64,000 nt of DNA from Hormiphora californensis (Eukaryota > Ctenophora > Tentaculata > Cydippida > Pleurobrachiidae): the NCBI GenBank assembly GCA_020137815.1, contig CM035350.1:1794335-1858334 (forward strand), written 5' to 3'. This document shows positions 24,248 through 43,000 of this stretch, piece after piece. A program made the translations under genes and the position numbers. Position 1 is the first letter of the stretch, and each line of letters opens with the position of its first letter. Below the pieces are notes generated by a model, which was given only the letters and a program-made list of their open reading frames with translations, did no database searches and was not told the origin of the DNA.

Positions 24248-24576
24248 CTGGGCTCTGGCCGCTGGCGGTCGAGTCTCGAGAGTGAGACGGATTCGGGATT
24301 AGACCTTAGAGCTGTCCGTTATCGTCTGATTAGGGCTATGTTTGGGCTTATCGGTTAGCGCTATCCGTTATCTGTCCAATACCGTTTATTCAAACTGGCC
24401 ATGTGATCGCTAAACTCGCGGGTTGTGAAACTTTGGTTGGCAAATGACTTCCTACCGCTGGGATCTGAACTGCAGTAGCTCAGCGTGCAGAAGCCTGCAG
24501 TATAATGCAACCAGGCTGTCTAAATTTATGATTAAAAGTTTATTAAATAACCCGCTTTGTTGTCAAAGTTGCCAAA

Positions 24577-24882
24577 ATGTCAGTTAAAGATGGTCACTCA
24601 TTTTGCAAGCTGAAAGATTTGCCATCGCGAGCACCTGGTGACACAATCTCTACACTAGGATACGTTACATTCTTTGACCCTACCACCGGACTTGTTAAGT
24701 TATCATTTGAAAACAGTACAGTCAAAGTGAACACCAAAATGTTAGACCCACAAAACTACACGCCCGGGTCTCTTTTCTTCTGTCTAGGATATGTCGAGAA
24801 GGATAGGACACTGTTGGCAAAGATCCTCCGTGCAAGTAATGAGCTGAATATCGAGAAGTTCCTGAGTATAACTGGACAATGA
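24577..24882 (+). CDS. TEN1: TEN1-like CST complex subunit (OB fold)
   Basis: Single-exon 101-residue protein, close to the usual length of TEN1. It shows the TEN1 pattern of one small OB fold: GDTISTLGYVTFFDP (strand 1-2), a central KVNTKMLDP, PGSLFFCLGYVEKD, then AKILRASNELNIEKFL. TEN1 joins STN1 and CTC1 in the CST complex, which binds single-stranded DNA at telomeres and helps fill-in by polymerase alpha-primase. The TGA stop overlaps the ATG of ERCC8 (ATGA), so the two genes are probably on one transcript. Similarity is by motif pattern only; other small OB-fold proteins are possible. Confidence 0.72.
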   Translation: MSVKDGHSFCKLKDLPSRAPGDTISTLGYVTFFDPTTGLVKLSFENSTVKVNTKMLDPQNYTPGSLFFCLGYVEKDRTLLAKILRASNELNIEKFLSITGQ

Positions 24883-26131
24883 GTAATGTCACAACGTTAC
24901 TCTACCAACGGTCATTTTCTTTGTTTGATCCATCTTTTACACATACGGTCCGATCCAACCTCACCCTTTCCTTCGACCTGACCGGTAATACGGAGCTGCA
25001 ACTAAAATCTCAACACCCATCGTACTGTCTTGACATTGATAAAACTGGGGAGTTTCTCCTGTCAGGTGATAATGGCGGTGGGGTCTCAATACATGAAGTA
25101 CACAAGATCGAGCCGTCAACAAACAATATTCTCCCACCTGTGAGCCATAAACGGCAACTTCACAAATTTGCCATAACTTCTGTTTCGTGGTATCCACTGG
25201 ACACTGGGGTCTTTGTGACCGGATCCACGGATAAACAACTCAAGATATGTGACACTAACGCTATGACAAGTGTTGATAACATCAAGCTGAAGGGTCATGT
25301 TTATGATATAAGCATGTCTAAACGGACGACAGGGAAAACAACTAATTTAGTAGCTGCAGCGTGTTCAGACAATAGAGTCATGGTATGTGATCTGAGGTCT
25401 GGGTCAGCTACCCATACACTCCGGGGTCACGAACAGGCAGTTAACTGTGTCACCTGGTCTCACAGGAACTCATACACATTATTGTCAGGGGGACGGGATG
25501 GTAAGATAATTACATGGGATATCAGACGTGCTAGGTCAGCTGTGAGTTACCTAGACCAAGATAACAGAGGACAATGAAGAGAAGGCCCATAATGGAGCGG
25601 TAACCAGTATCACACAAACCCAGGACGGCTTCCTGCTCCTCTCTACCGGCCAGGACAGGATGGTGCGGTGCTGGGATATAGCTGAGGGTAGCAATACATA
25701 CACCAACTTTGGAGCTGATTGCTCCTCGGTGAGCTGTTAAGAAGATTCAGAGTGCAGTGAGTGTGAACTCGTGTTACCCTGGCCTGGTGTATGTCCCAAA
25801 TGGGGGCGAGATCAGGGTTTATGATGTGTTGACCGGGCAGAATCTGGCAGACTATAAGGTCCATTTTAATGGGGTGAATGCAGTTCAGTACAACTGGCAC
25901 TACCCGGCACTGTACACATGTTCTAATGATGGGGCCATGAGGGTCCTGGAGCCAGTTAGAGAGGATCAAACCGGGCCAATTAGCAGTGACAATACGGGAG
26001 AAATGAAATGCCAGGGGATACATGGAGTGATTCAGATTGAAATATCATTAAATGTACTTTGTACTAAGGGGGCCATCAGTTTCATATTAATATTACATTA
26101 TGTTTGTATCATGATTATGTTTGTGTCTTGA
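24879..26131 (+). CDS. ERCC8: ERCC8/CSA WD40 protein, two +1 frame breaks
   Basis: WD40 protein matching CSA: SVSWYPLDTGVFVTGSTDKQ, a DTNAMTSVDNIKL blade, VMVCDLRSGSATHTLRGHEQ, and GRDGKIITWDIRRA, continuing to a final GEIRVYDVLTGQNL blade. CSA is the substrate receptor of the DDB1-CUL4 ligase in transcription-coupled repair. The start overlaps the TEN1 stop. The reading frame breaks by +1 near 25570 (CAA-TGA-AGA) and near 25735 (TGT-TAA-GAA). At each, similarity resumes directly after the stop if one T is skipped. No nonsense mutation or large gap is present, so this is either sequencing error, a recent pseudogene or recoding. The last 40 residues are not conserved. A polyadenylation-like AATAAA lies near 26156. 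Confidence 0.8.
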
Positions 26132-26252
26132 ACCGTTGAGACATTATATTGAGCAAATAAACACTCAATTTCTCTATTTAGAACTCTGTGCCCACTGCCC
26201 ACGTCCCCTCAATACTTGTTCATTATGTCAATATAATGTTCTCTCTCTAGAC

Positions 26253-32540
<6,288 letters not shown>

Positions 32541-33565
32541 ACTGTTTTAATTTCAATCACACTGGAACGTTTTAACTTTTATATGTAACTACAAGTGAGA
32601 AAGAGAGCTAGAGTGAGATAGAACTGTAAATCACCAAAATATTACCATAATCATGGTGGACACTTCTCATTTTCTCACCCGCTACATTTTTCCGAGGCTG
32701 GAGCCTCACCGCTGTATTTTTGCTGTTATTCATTGTGTTAGAGAGCTGAATTGTTGTATTTGAAAGATATTTTCTGTTCAGAATCCGTTAACTATGATGT
32801 TTAGTTTCTATCACAAGGAGCTCTCTCCCCGGCCGGGTTAGAAGTTAGAACAAGTCAGGGCGTGTTCGTCTGAACACTGTTAAGACGAATTAGGTGAATG
32901 TGCCAGGCAGCGGCGGCCGCCGAACGTCTCAGCTGTGGATGGTATCGCGCGCACAGTTGTCCGCGAGTGTATCGGCCGCGCAACACTTGCTCTCCCACCT
33001 TCTCACACACACACACACGGTGACTGGCCAGTTAAGTTTTGGTTTGCTTCTTCTCTGAGGGTGTTGGAAGAATGATGGTCGGAGAGTGTGTCAAGTTTTA
33101 TTGTTGTTAAAAACGGTCCTTTATAGAACTTAGTACATGTAGATTGTAGAATCTACAATCTAAATGTGGTCAGTTTCCCAAGTTGGCTCCTAGCTCGTGT
33201 ACACTTGGTCATTGTGTACACTCCATACCCAAACAGTATACATCATGTATAATGATTATACATGAGATGTACAGTATAATACATCGTGCCATGTATCTCA
33301 ATTCTAAGCATTATTCCAGCTCCCAGTGTTGAAAGTTCATTCAGGGAGGTAATTCTCACGCTCCCTGCATGACAAGAGGTGGGGAGAGGGAAACACATGA
33401 GAGACAAGTGGCTCAACCATGCATCCCCCTGTAGCCTCGACTCTTGGGACGGCTAAGTGACGCCTGTCTAGAAAACTTGGGTTTTTGCCAATGATAGTGG
33501 ATGGATATGTTGCTGCCAAGAATCCAGGCGGGGGAGTCCTGATGGGGGCCACTATGAGTCATAGT

Positions 33566-33792
33566 ATGACTTCAGAATCTAGAGCCCAGATTTGAGGCTA
33601 TCACTCCAGAATCTAGAGCCCAGATGTGAGGCTATCACTCCAGAATCTAGAGTCCAGATGGGGATAAAGATTCCAGAATCTAGAGTCTAGATCGGGGTAA
33701 GGATTCCAGAATCTAGAGTCTAGATCGGGGTAAGGATTCCAGAATCTAGAGTCTAGATAGGGGTAAGGATTCCAGAATCTAGAGTCCAGATG
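33566..33792. repeat. About 33-bp minisatellite, 6-7 copies
   Basis: The unit contains CCAGAATCTAGAGTCTAGAT followed by CGGGGTAAGGATT or GTGAGGCTATCACT variants. Confidence 0.88.
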
Positions 33793-34581
33793 GTGGGCTA
33801 TGACGGGATAATGACAATCAATTCCAGAAAATTTAGAACGTCTGTCAAAGTTATGTTACAGCACCTGGCATTATTACGAAAATGATCTTTACTTTCTATC
33901 CCTGGAAGAGATAGAAGGGATAGAAAATTATCATTTCCGTTCCATCATGGGAGACCTGGTGACGGTGAGTCATCCATGATTATTTGATGTTATAACAATC
34001 ATCTATCCAGAAAATTCGGTGAAAGCCCAATAAAATTTGGCCTCTAAACAGTGCTTTTTATCTGGATAAACGGTGCACGACATTGCAATTGCACCCACAC
34101 AATGACAATATATTATCACCAGGATAAAAATGGCGATGACTGTTGGGGCGAGTCACGATCACCCCACAATGACTGTTCATTAACCTGATCTCTCTTCATC
34201 AGTCACGTCATTATGTTATACCGAGATGGTATATGCATTACGCCATTTGGCTGGTGGATCTATTATAGCAAGAGAGGGTGCCACCATTTACCCCTGCCCT
34301 AAATGAACGTGGTATTGGATCTTTCTCTCCGAATAATTTCTCTCCAATGACACATTCAAACAATCCTCTCTCCTATTTTCGTGCTTTATGTAATACGAGG
34401 GTGCGGTGGTTTATGACAAATTCTCCCACTTTAACCTCGCAGTCGATGCTCTAATTACTAAACAAAGGTTTACCATTGGATGCAGCGACATTGATATTTG
34501 CTTCTTGCGAATTTAGGATTATGTGAATGCTATACGGACAATGGTTGAATTGTGGAAAGATGCAGTCCTATCCGGTAAATC

Positions 34582-35921
34582 GGGGGGGGGGGGGGGGCCC
34601 GCGTGAATTTAATATCCATGTCCTAAATAAACACGTCCGACTTTAATGTCCCTGGGACATTAAAGGACATTAAAAGACATTAAAAGACATTAAAAGACAT
34701 TTAATTAAAACATGAATTTTCAGCTATTATTAAACTAAAATGGCGTTTTCAACCACTTAATATTTACTCCTAATGTCCCCTCTATCGATTCCAACCAATA
34801 CCATAGATGTTGGGGGTGATTACGCATCATTTTAGGGTGGCCCGGTACCTCGAAGCGAACCCCGGAAATTTTGAAGTTTTGGACTAAATTTCAAGGTTTT
34901 CAAGTGAAAATAGCCCCGATTTTGATGAAACTCAGTCAGAATGGTCTTTGGTGTCTAATTAGAAGTCAAAAAATTTTTAAATGCTCAAATCCTAAATTTA
35001 GGTTTTTCTAGGATTTTTAGGTTTTTTTGCTTTTATGGGTTTCAGGAACGTCCTAGAACAAAATAAACAGAACCATCTTTCTCGGCGTGAAATTCTGCAT
35101 CGATTATAGTGGCTATAAACCTTTCTATGACGTAAGGTAAAAACCTTTGGTTAAAACATGTGGTAAGGTTTTTTAGGTTTTATTCGTTACACAGACATCG
35201 CAGATCAAAATGGTTTTCACTAAAATGATTTACGTATCATCAATACACGTCGATTGAGTACCTATAACATGGTTTTCTGACAAGAGGTTCGCCCGGTAGC
35301 CTAAAACATGTACCCGCCCCTATAACATGTACCCGTTTGGGATTTTTTGGGATAACTTCTTAACCTTACGCCATAGAAAGGTTTATAGCCACAATAATCG
35401 ATGCAGAATTTCATGCCGAGAAAGTTGGTTTTATTCATTTTGTTCTAGGACGTTCTTGAAACCCATAAACGCCAAAAAACCTAAAAAACCTATATATCGT
35501 AAATTTTGGGTTTGAGCACTAAAACTTTTTTGACTTCTAATTAGACACCAAACACTATTTTGACAAAATCGGGGCTATTCTCTACTCGTTTCATAAGATG
35601 ATTTTGAGATATCGTCTAGGCTAGAATTATGCACATGTAAAAGAGGCACCGCACCCACAGCCCACACAAAAGCAAGCCTAATCACCACTGAAAACTAATG
35701 AACATTCATTGGAATCGAAAAATGGGACCTTTAGTAGTACATTGGTGGTAGATATGTTTGGTAACACATTTTGAAATGGCTTTTGGAAGTTATAATTTAA
35801 TGTCTTTTAATGTCTTTAAATGTCCTTTAATGTCTTTTAATGTCCCAAATTACCCCGGACAATTTAATGTCCCAAAAATCGAGGGACATTAAAGGACATT
35901 TTAATACGCGGGCCCCCCCCC
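34582..35921. mobile_element. 1.34-kb foldback element with G-run/C-run ends and 8-bp TSD
   Basis: Identical GGTAAATC flanks at 34574-34581 and 35922-35929. The left end is a run of about 16 G then CCCGCGT; the right end is the mirror (ACGCGGG then C run). Subterminal copies of GGACATTAAA occur in both orientations. Inside, a second inverted pair (CCTAGAACAAAATAAAC near 35050 and TTCATTTTGTTCTAGG near 35435, with CTATAAACCTTTCTATG) extends the palindrome. An 8-bp duplication fits hAT-type transposition. No transposase. Confidence 0.85.
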
Positions 35922-36582
35922 GGTAAATCTCAAAATAAAATAATCCCGATTTACAAGATTTGTGCGAAATTGAAAATCTTAAGAGAGATTTATATTACAG
36001 AACGAACTTAGAAAAATATAACAATATCCCTTTTAATATCGGAGTCAGAGAAATTAAAAAGATAGGGTCAACATCACGATTATTATTTCCATCACAAGAT
36101 CAGTTCGCATTTCCTCAATAAAATCTCACAATCTCTTTATCTGTCTGTCTCCCTCTCTATATCTGTCTGTCTCACTCCCTATATATCTGTCTGTCTCACT
36201 CTCTATATTTGTCTGTCTTGTTCTCTTTCTCCGTTCCCATCTCTGTCTGATTCTCTCATCGTCTTGCTCACTTTGACTCCCACAATCTCTGTATGTCTCC
36301 CTCTCTTTGACTGAGTCTACCCCTTTCCGATGATTTTGATCAACATTATGCCGCTAAAATTACGGAGAATAAAGAGGAGGAGGTCATCCGATTAATCAGA
36401 TTGGGCAAATATATTATTTCTAGCGGTTACCACGGACTGTTTACCCTTCACTTCCAAAGTCTTCTATAGTCTTCTCTCCTCTAGCTCCCTTCTCTATCTC
36501 TATCTCACTCTCTCTCTCGCTCTCTCTCCGTCATCGTGAACCCGGTGCCGGAGTAGATAGAGAAAGAAAGGGAGAGGGAGGA

Positions 36583-36591
<9 letters not shown>

Positions 36592-36636
<45 letters not shown>

Positions 36637-36638
36637 GG
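36592..36638. repeat. GA microsatellite plus G run
   Basis: GA repeat followed by about 12 consecutive G. Confidence 0.95.
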
Positions 36639-36854
36639 TGAGCGGCGATCACGCGGTGGGTCACGGTTATAACATCCTCCTTCTGCCCCGAGCTGCAGCA
36701 GCACAACCCCCCGCCTCCTACTGCAGTCCTGCTCTGCATATGCTCCATCACCCTTTTCTCTTTTACTTGCTGTCCCATCTTGGAGGCCACCACCGCCTTG
36801 CGTCTCACGTCGGGACCTTATCCTCCCGCGGAAATTTATTGACATGAGTTGACC

Positions 36855-37418
36855 TTGGTAACGAAGTTACCCCTCTGTCGAGGGGTAACAGAACCGCCTA
36901 CCCGTTTTTAAGTAAATTCCTTAAAAAGTATCGCTGACACGTCCAGGCATGGCACCCCACCCCACATTTACTATACTTTACGTAGGGCGCGATGGCACGC
37001 CAGGACATGATATGTCACTAGTCCAAGATTTTAGCCTCCGAATCTGCTGTTTTTTACCAACTTTGTCGAATTTTCACGGCCAAACTATAACTTAATTTGA
37101 ATTGATTTTATCACAATTGTCCTAGGTATAGTCCACAGCACCATCTCACCGAATATGAAGTTTCAAAAACGCGATCTTCATCGAAATTCAACTTCAAAAA
37201 CAGTGTTAATGATGAAATAACATCAAAATTAACATACTACACAATTCTTGAGACAATTTCATGGCTGTAGAAAAAGGATTTAGCCAAATCTGTTTTATGG
37301 TTGAGGCGGTATTAATTTTTGAAAAATATGAAACCGATTCTGTTACCCCTACATAGGGCATTGCGATAGTAAGGCACGTTTTAGCGTGCCCGCAATGTAG
37401 GGGGAACTGCGTTACCAA
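36855..37418. mobile_element. Non-autonomous DNA transposon, 9-bp target duplication (copy 2)
   Basis: Ends TTGGTAACGAAGTTACCCCT and the mirror of TTGGTAACGCAGTTCCCCCT. Flanks GAGTTGACC at 36846-36854 and 37419-37427 are identical. It shares an interior ACAGTGTTAATG block with the ERI1-intron copy in the opposite orientation. Confidence 0.85.
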
Positions 37419-37503
37419 GAGTTGACCTTGTACTAATCTTTCCCGCCCTTGCTATAATCATACTCTCAAGTCTCATCTTATAAATGTGCTCTAATTTATA
37501 GTC

Positions 37504-39789
37504 ATGATAGTATTATACGGGGCTCTGATTGCCCTGGTTTTCCTTGGCCAACCAGGTAACTCATTATTCCATATATGGCATAACCACCAGATGGTTACCA
37601 TGGTTACTGATTATCATAGTTACCCTGTACTTTCCAAGGTGAGACAAGGGACGCAGCGTGTGAGGCAAGATCAAGGAGGGGCCTCCCACCCGGTACACAA
37701 TTCAAGATCGAGGCTAGTTGTCAGATATGTGCGTGTGATGGAGCTAATCGGTTATTCTGCACCTCAGACTCCCAATGTAAGTTCAACTTGTTTAGTAACA
37801 GGCCAGCAAAGTCCAACTAGTGTGGGTGGTAAACAGTGCTCCATCAAACTGATCCTGATATCCAGGAAGTCCTAACTCTGATATTCCTGTAGGTAAGGAT
37901 CGAAAGGAGGAAGAGTACAATTCGAGGCACAGAAGACCCTGTATGATGGATGGCAGTGTGTTCAAAGACCTGGCTAAAGTCCAGAGGGACTGTAACATTT
38001 GCACCTGTAGGAATGAGACCTGGGTTTGTACTGAGGAGCAGTGTGATAACGGTCGAGGGAGGACTCCAACCAACACAGGTTTACAAGCAAAACGTCATGT
38101 AGTGACCGGGTTTACTTGGGGTTTTTTTTTGTCGTAGTTGATACGAGGTTAATACCCCACAATTTCATTCCCAACAATAAACCCATGATCGTTTCAGGAT
38201 CAAACGAGAGAGAAAGGACAAGACAAGATGAGAGAGCAAGGAACCCCGAAAGGACAAGACAAGAAGAGAGAGCAAGGAACCCCGAAAGGACAAGACAAGA
38301 AGAGAGAGCAAGGAACCCTGAGAGGACAAGACAAGATGAGAGAGAAAGGAACCCTGAAAGGACAAGACAAGAAGAGAGAGAAAGGAGTCAGGAGAAGACC
38401 AGACAAGATACAGATCAGAGTACCAACAGGGGGTCTACATCAGAAGATCAGCGGGGAGACAGGACATCTTCAAACAGCAGAAAACAACACAACACCCACC
38501 GAAAACACCAACCAGCAGCCGCAAAGAAGTGTGTGGACACAGATAACAGGTGTTCTGGAATCATATCACGACGGGGTCAGGACATCTGCAACACCAACCC
38601 AGTAGTACTGAAGAGATGCCCAGAATCATGTGGGAAGTGTGAGTGTAGTGATTCAGATGACAGGTGTGGGGATTGGATTAGAAGGAAGGGGCAGGGTGTG
38701 TGCACCACTAGTAGGTATGTGGGGAGAATGTGTGACCAGAGTTGTGGGAAGTGCCAGCCTGAAGAAGAGGAGGAAGTGGTGTGTGAAGACCTGGATGCTA
38801 ACTGTGCTGTGTGGGCTAAACGGGTGAATATCTGTAAGAGATACAAGTATATGGAGAAGAAGTGTCAGTTGTCCTGTGGATTCTGTACCCCTCCCCCTGG
38901 GCAGGAGGAAGAGGAGGAGGAGGAGGAGGAGAGGACTATTGAAGAGGAGGAAGAGGAGGAGCAGGAGGAAGAGAATAGGACTGATATGGAGAAGAGTTAT
39001 ATAGAGGAGTGGAAGGCTGATTTGGTTGCAAAAGGTCTACTTGGGGATACCCACAAACCTAATGGTAGGTAAAGCAGCCTGGTAGATGTTGGTAACATGC
39101 CAAAATTAGTGATCATCATGACAGTCATGAGTGCTATCTTGCCAACATTTTTCCAACACCTTCTTTGCCCCATCAATGTCCAACCTGCCAACTTCTTTTC
39201 CATCCTCTAATAATCTCTGGAAGTTTCTTTCCACTCACGTGTGCCAGTGCTACTTGCTAGCCGGACATTTCCCTTGTTGTCACCCCTTCCTCAATAAGAT
39301 TCCCAAGACCTTCCTCTTTTCTTCCACCTTGCAGAACTAAACTTGGTTAGTTAGCCACTACCCTGTCCCTGTTACCAGACAATATCTAACCGCGCTCTCT
39401 CTCATGTAGACCCCCCTAGACCATACCGCTCTCTCTCATGTAGACCCCCTCTAGACCACAGAACATCGTGTTGGAGACAATCCAAGCCACAGCTGATATT
39501 AAACCGCCATTGACCATTCTCATTTAAATTACTTCGTGTCATTCATAGCTTCTTCTATCCATCTCAGCCAATTTCTCTATCCCACCACCTAACCGCCCTA
39601 AAATAACTCCACGCCCCCTCCCTAGGTTGCCAGTTCCGATGTGGGGGCCGTGTTTACCCGTGGGGATCCCAATTCCAAGGTGACTGTGGACTATGCACGT
39701 GCAGACTGAGAAATGGGACCCTCAACGACTACTACTTCTTGTGTTCTAGCCCCACGTGTGGGGAGATCGCTCTTAACTGTGAGGGTTAG
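37504..39789 (+). CDS. Secreted VWC-like / ShKT multidomain protein
   Basis: Five in-phase exons: 37504-37555, 37639-37776, 37893-38078, 38198-39064, 39626-39789. The start has a hydrophobic signal-like peptide (MIVLYGALIALVFLG), with an acceptor TTATAG 2 bases before the ATG. Then come two VWC-like cysteine modules (CQICACDG; CNICTCRNETWVC) and five 12-residue basic repeats around RTRQEERARNPE. Three ShKT domains follow with the C-D-C-C-SCGKC pattern (CSGIISRRGQDICN, CGDWIRRKGQGVC, CAVWAKRVNICK). A run of Glu comes next, then a third VWC-like module ending at TAG. ShKT domains occur widely in extracellular matrix and peptidase-associated proteins; nothing here indicates a toxin. The architecture suggests a secreted matrix or mucus protein. 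Orthology not recognised. Confidence 0.8.
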
Positions 39790-40026
39790 TTAGGCCTAGG
39801 GGATCTACTCCTTCTCTGAACACAACTCCCAACTGCCCTCTGTCTCCCCAGAGGATAAAAAACTGAAAACTCTGAACACTGTGCACGTGCTGCTCTGTCA
39901 TGTGTGTCTCATATCGTGACTCGATCTGTTAATCAATAAATTGTACTAAATATACAACCAACAATATACACACACAATCCAATATGACCCTATATATATT
40001 TTAACCAGCTGATAATATCGGTGATA

Positions 40027-43000
40027 CTACGCGACACAAATACCTAAACAGCTGCCTTGTTTCTCCATGTTACTCGGCACCAAATCCATCGCAATCATCA
40101 CCGCCTTATCGAATATCACCTTGATGTTTTTCTGCGTCACCGCTGACGTCTCAAAGTAATGGCATCCGAGATCGTATGCTAGCTGGAGCCCTGAAAAATG
40201 TTAAATCTTAGAATTTTAAATTGACATCTGGTTAAAGGCAGCTGGTAGGGTTTAGAAGAGGGATAGCGACTTTGCAGCTTGCCTTTACCACTAGTCGAGC
40301 TCTATACCAAGTCGACGCGGGTGATCAAGTTTGTCGCCCAAATAATATTTCAGCGCCAATTTCATTAAAACTTTGGTGTCGGGGTTCCTTATTTCAAAGG
40401 AATATTATTCGTTATCAGTTGGTCGTTAGTCGTTATGGTACCCTGAGTTCTAGAATCCCCCCATTACTGAAGAACTTTTAAATTAAATTCAGCTGGGAAA
40501 CTTGCCAGGATAGTTCATGGGCTTATGCAAAAATTACCAGAGCAGATAATCTCGAAGGAGGGAGATTGATAAGGGTAAGGGAGAGAACTGAGCCGGGACG
40601 AGATTGTCTGGTCCGGTTACAGTTTCATTATGGATAACTTCAGGGGTAACTTCATGGTAGGGATCATGAGACTCTGCTCATTTATCTGTGATCTCTACCT
40701 CAACTTCATGGTAGGGATCATGAATAAATGGGCAGAGTTAATCCGAATAACCGGCTGAACATTGAATCGCCTGACACTATCATGTTCCGCGCTACATATG
40801 AAAAGCGGGGATATGAATTATGAACCGGCAGAATTGTAGCAAGCAGAATAATAAGCAGGAAACCCTAAGTAGCCGGATTGTTTGTAGGTTACAGTGAGTA
40901 GCCATCACTTTCTGTATAACCCTTATTAGAGCAAGCTATCACAGTCTAGTGATGATCCTAGAGGGACGGGTAACACTTGCCCTGAAACCTCAATAACTAA
41001 ACGTGTGAAGCCGAGCACGCGATAGGTTAAGTAAGTAGTTGGGAGATTAGTTAGAATAGAAAAACAGTGGGAACGCTATATATTTTCCAACTCCATGGAG
41101 TTGGAAAATATAGAGCGTTCCCACTGTTTTTCTGTTCTAACTAATCCCCTGCAACTACTTATCTATCCTATATCATACTGAAAAAGAAGAGCAGAGCTCG
41201 AACCTATTAAAACATGGCTTGGCCTGGGCCATCCCATCCTGGCGGTAGAATTTTACTCAGAGACCCAATTGCTAAATGTGAAATGTGATCACACATACCT
41301 TGTTCAGTTTTGACATGGCTCATGGAGGTGGGGTCCCTATTATCAACTTGACATCCAACAATTATTAAAGGGGGTACATCACTTCTTCGTATCCTTCTAA
41401 TCTCATTCACCCAGAACTGAAAAACAGGGGGTCAGGATTTCACCATTATATAATAAACGGGGGGGGGGGGGGGGGGCTGTTTTGGTCTGTCACCAGATCG
41501 AAATAACAGCTAAAGCAGAATGTCATGCATCGCCTGATCACTGTTATTAGGTCGTTGGGTGGTCAGAGGAACAGCCCCAAGTGAGCCAAGAACGGACATG
41601 GCAGTCAGCCAGTTATTGTACTGGACAGGGGTGCAATGTTTAGCCGTGGCACCACCCACAAGTTTGTGCAGTATTGCACCCTGTGTACCCAAAATAAACA
41701 AAAGGAAGGTGTGACGGTGTGGTCGAGTGAATACTAAACGCGTGTTATACGCAATGAACCAGATCACCATAACTATAATCTCAGATCCATTCCGAACCAG
41801 CCACACCACACTTCAAGGGGGAGGGGGGAAGGGGTCTGTCTGGCGCCGCCGACCCCATCTGAGCGCACTGTCGCTTTGAGAATCAAATGGGGTATGGCGC
41901 CGCCATATAGGGAAGGGTCAAGTCACTTACCCGCTCCACGTGGTGGAAAGATGCTGCATCTGAAATGTTGAAGCAGACAATGAAAATATGGGCTTTACTG
42001 TAGAGCTGGTGCCGAACATTGGTCGTGTGTTTTGCCTGGGAAATAGGAAGATCAGGGAGTTAGATTAGGTCATATGTCCAACAATTAGAAGGGATAAAAA
42101 GAAGTATGTAATAGGTTTTAGCAGCGTTAGCCAAGAGTAGAGAAGACTGTCTGGAGTCGCCAGACCCCGTTTTGTGCGCTCAGTGCGCTCAGATAGGGTC
42201 GGCGCATCCAGAAAGAGAGAAGATGGGTTTCCCTCCTTGCTAACATACACACAGTACCAACCTGTGAGCCCCCGGTATCGTGTATAGTGACGTCTATCTG
42301 TTCCACTAACCTGTGAGCCCCCGGTATCGTGTATAGTGACGTCTATCTGTTCCACTAACCTGTGAGCCCCCGGTATCGTGTATAGTGACGTCTATCTGTT
42401 CCACTAACCTGTGAGCCCCCGGTATCGTGTATAGTGACGTCTATCTGTTCCACTAACCTGTGAGCCCCCGGTATCGTGTATAGTGACGTCTATCTGTTCC
42501 ACTAACCTGTGAGCCCCCGGTATCGTGTATAGTGACGTCTATCTGTTCCACTAACCTGTGAGCCCCCGGTATCGTGTATAGTGACGTCTATCTGTTCCAC
42601 TAACCTGTGAGCCCCCGGTATCGTGTATAGTGACGTCTATCTGTTCCACTAACCTGTGAGCCCCCGGTATCGTGTATAGTGACGTCTATCTGTTCCACTA
42701 ACCTGTGAGCCCCCGGTATCGTGTATAGTGACGTCTATCTGTTCCACTAACCTGTGAGCCCCCGGTATCGTGTATAGTGACGTCTATCTGTTCCACTAAC
42801 CTGTGAGCCCCCGGTATCGTGTATAGTGACGTCTATCTGTTCCACTAACCTGTGAGCCCCCGGTATCGTGTATAGTGACGTCTATCTGTTCCACTAACCT
42901 GTGAGCCCCCAGTATCGTGTATAGTGACGTCTATCTGTTCCACTAACCTGTGAGCCCCCAGTATCGTGTATAGTGACGTCTATCTGTTCCACTAACCTGT

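Larger units (their letters stand above)
22723..24576. other. Divergent LARP7/TEN1 intergenic region
   Basis: It must contain the promoters of LARP7 (leftward) and TEN1 (rightward). Most of it is occupied by three adjacent palindromic GC-rich elements, annotated separately. No coding exon was seen. Confidence 0.6.
32541..37503. other. Gene-free region with repeats and transposons
   Basis: No exon with recognisable similarity was found. It contains a 33-bp minisatellite (33566-33792), a G-run-ended element with 8-bp target duplication (34582-35921), Pu/Py tracts around 36120-36640 with a G run at 36627-36638, and a 564-bp transposon (36855-37418). Confidence 0.65.

Noticed and set aside
24451-24515. 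tRNA-like segment upstream of TEN1 (TAGCTCAGCGTGC, GTTCAGATCCC on the other strand)
   Set aside because: The A-box-like and B-box-like blocks are on opposite strands and no cloverleaf forms.
25728-25750. 22-base micro-intron in ERCC8 explaining the second frame break
   Set aside because: It is far below normal intron size, and skipping one T at the stop preserves a Lys-Lys pair seen in CSA proteins.
37504-39789. Venom-type toxin gene because of ShKT domains
   Set aside because: ShKT domains are common in ordinary secreted proteins. The large multidomain layout with VWC-like modules and charged repeats does not fit a small toxin precursor.
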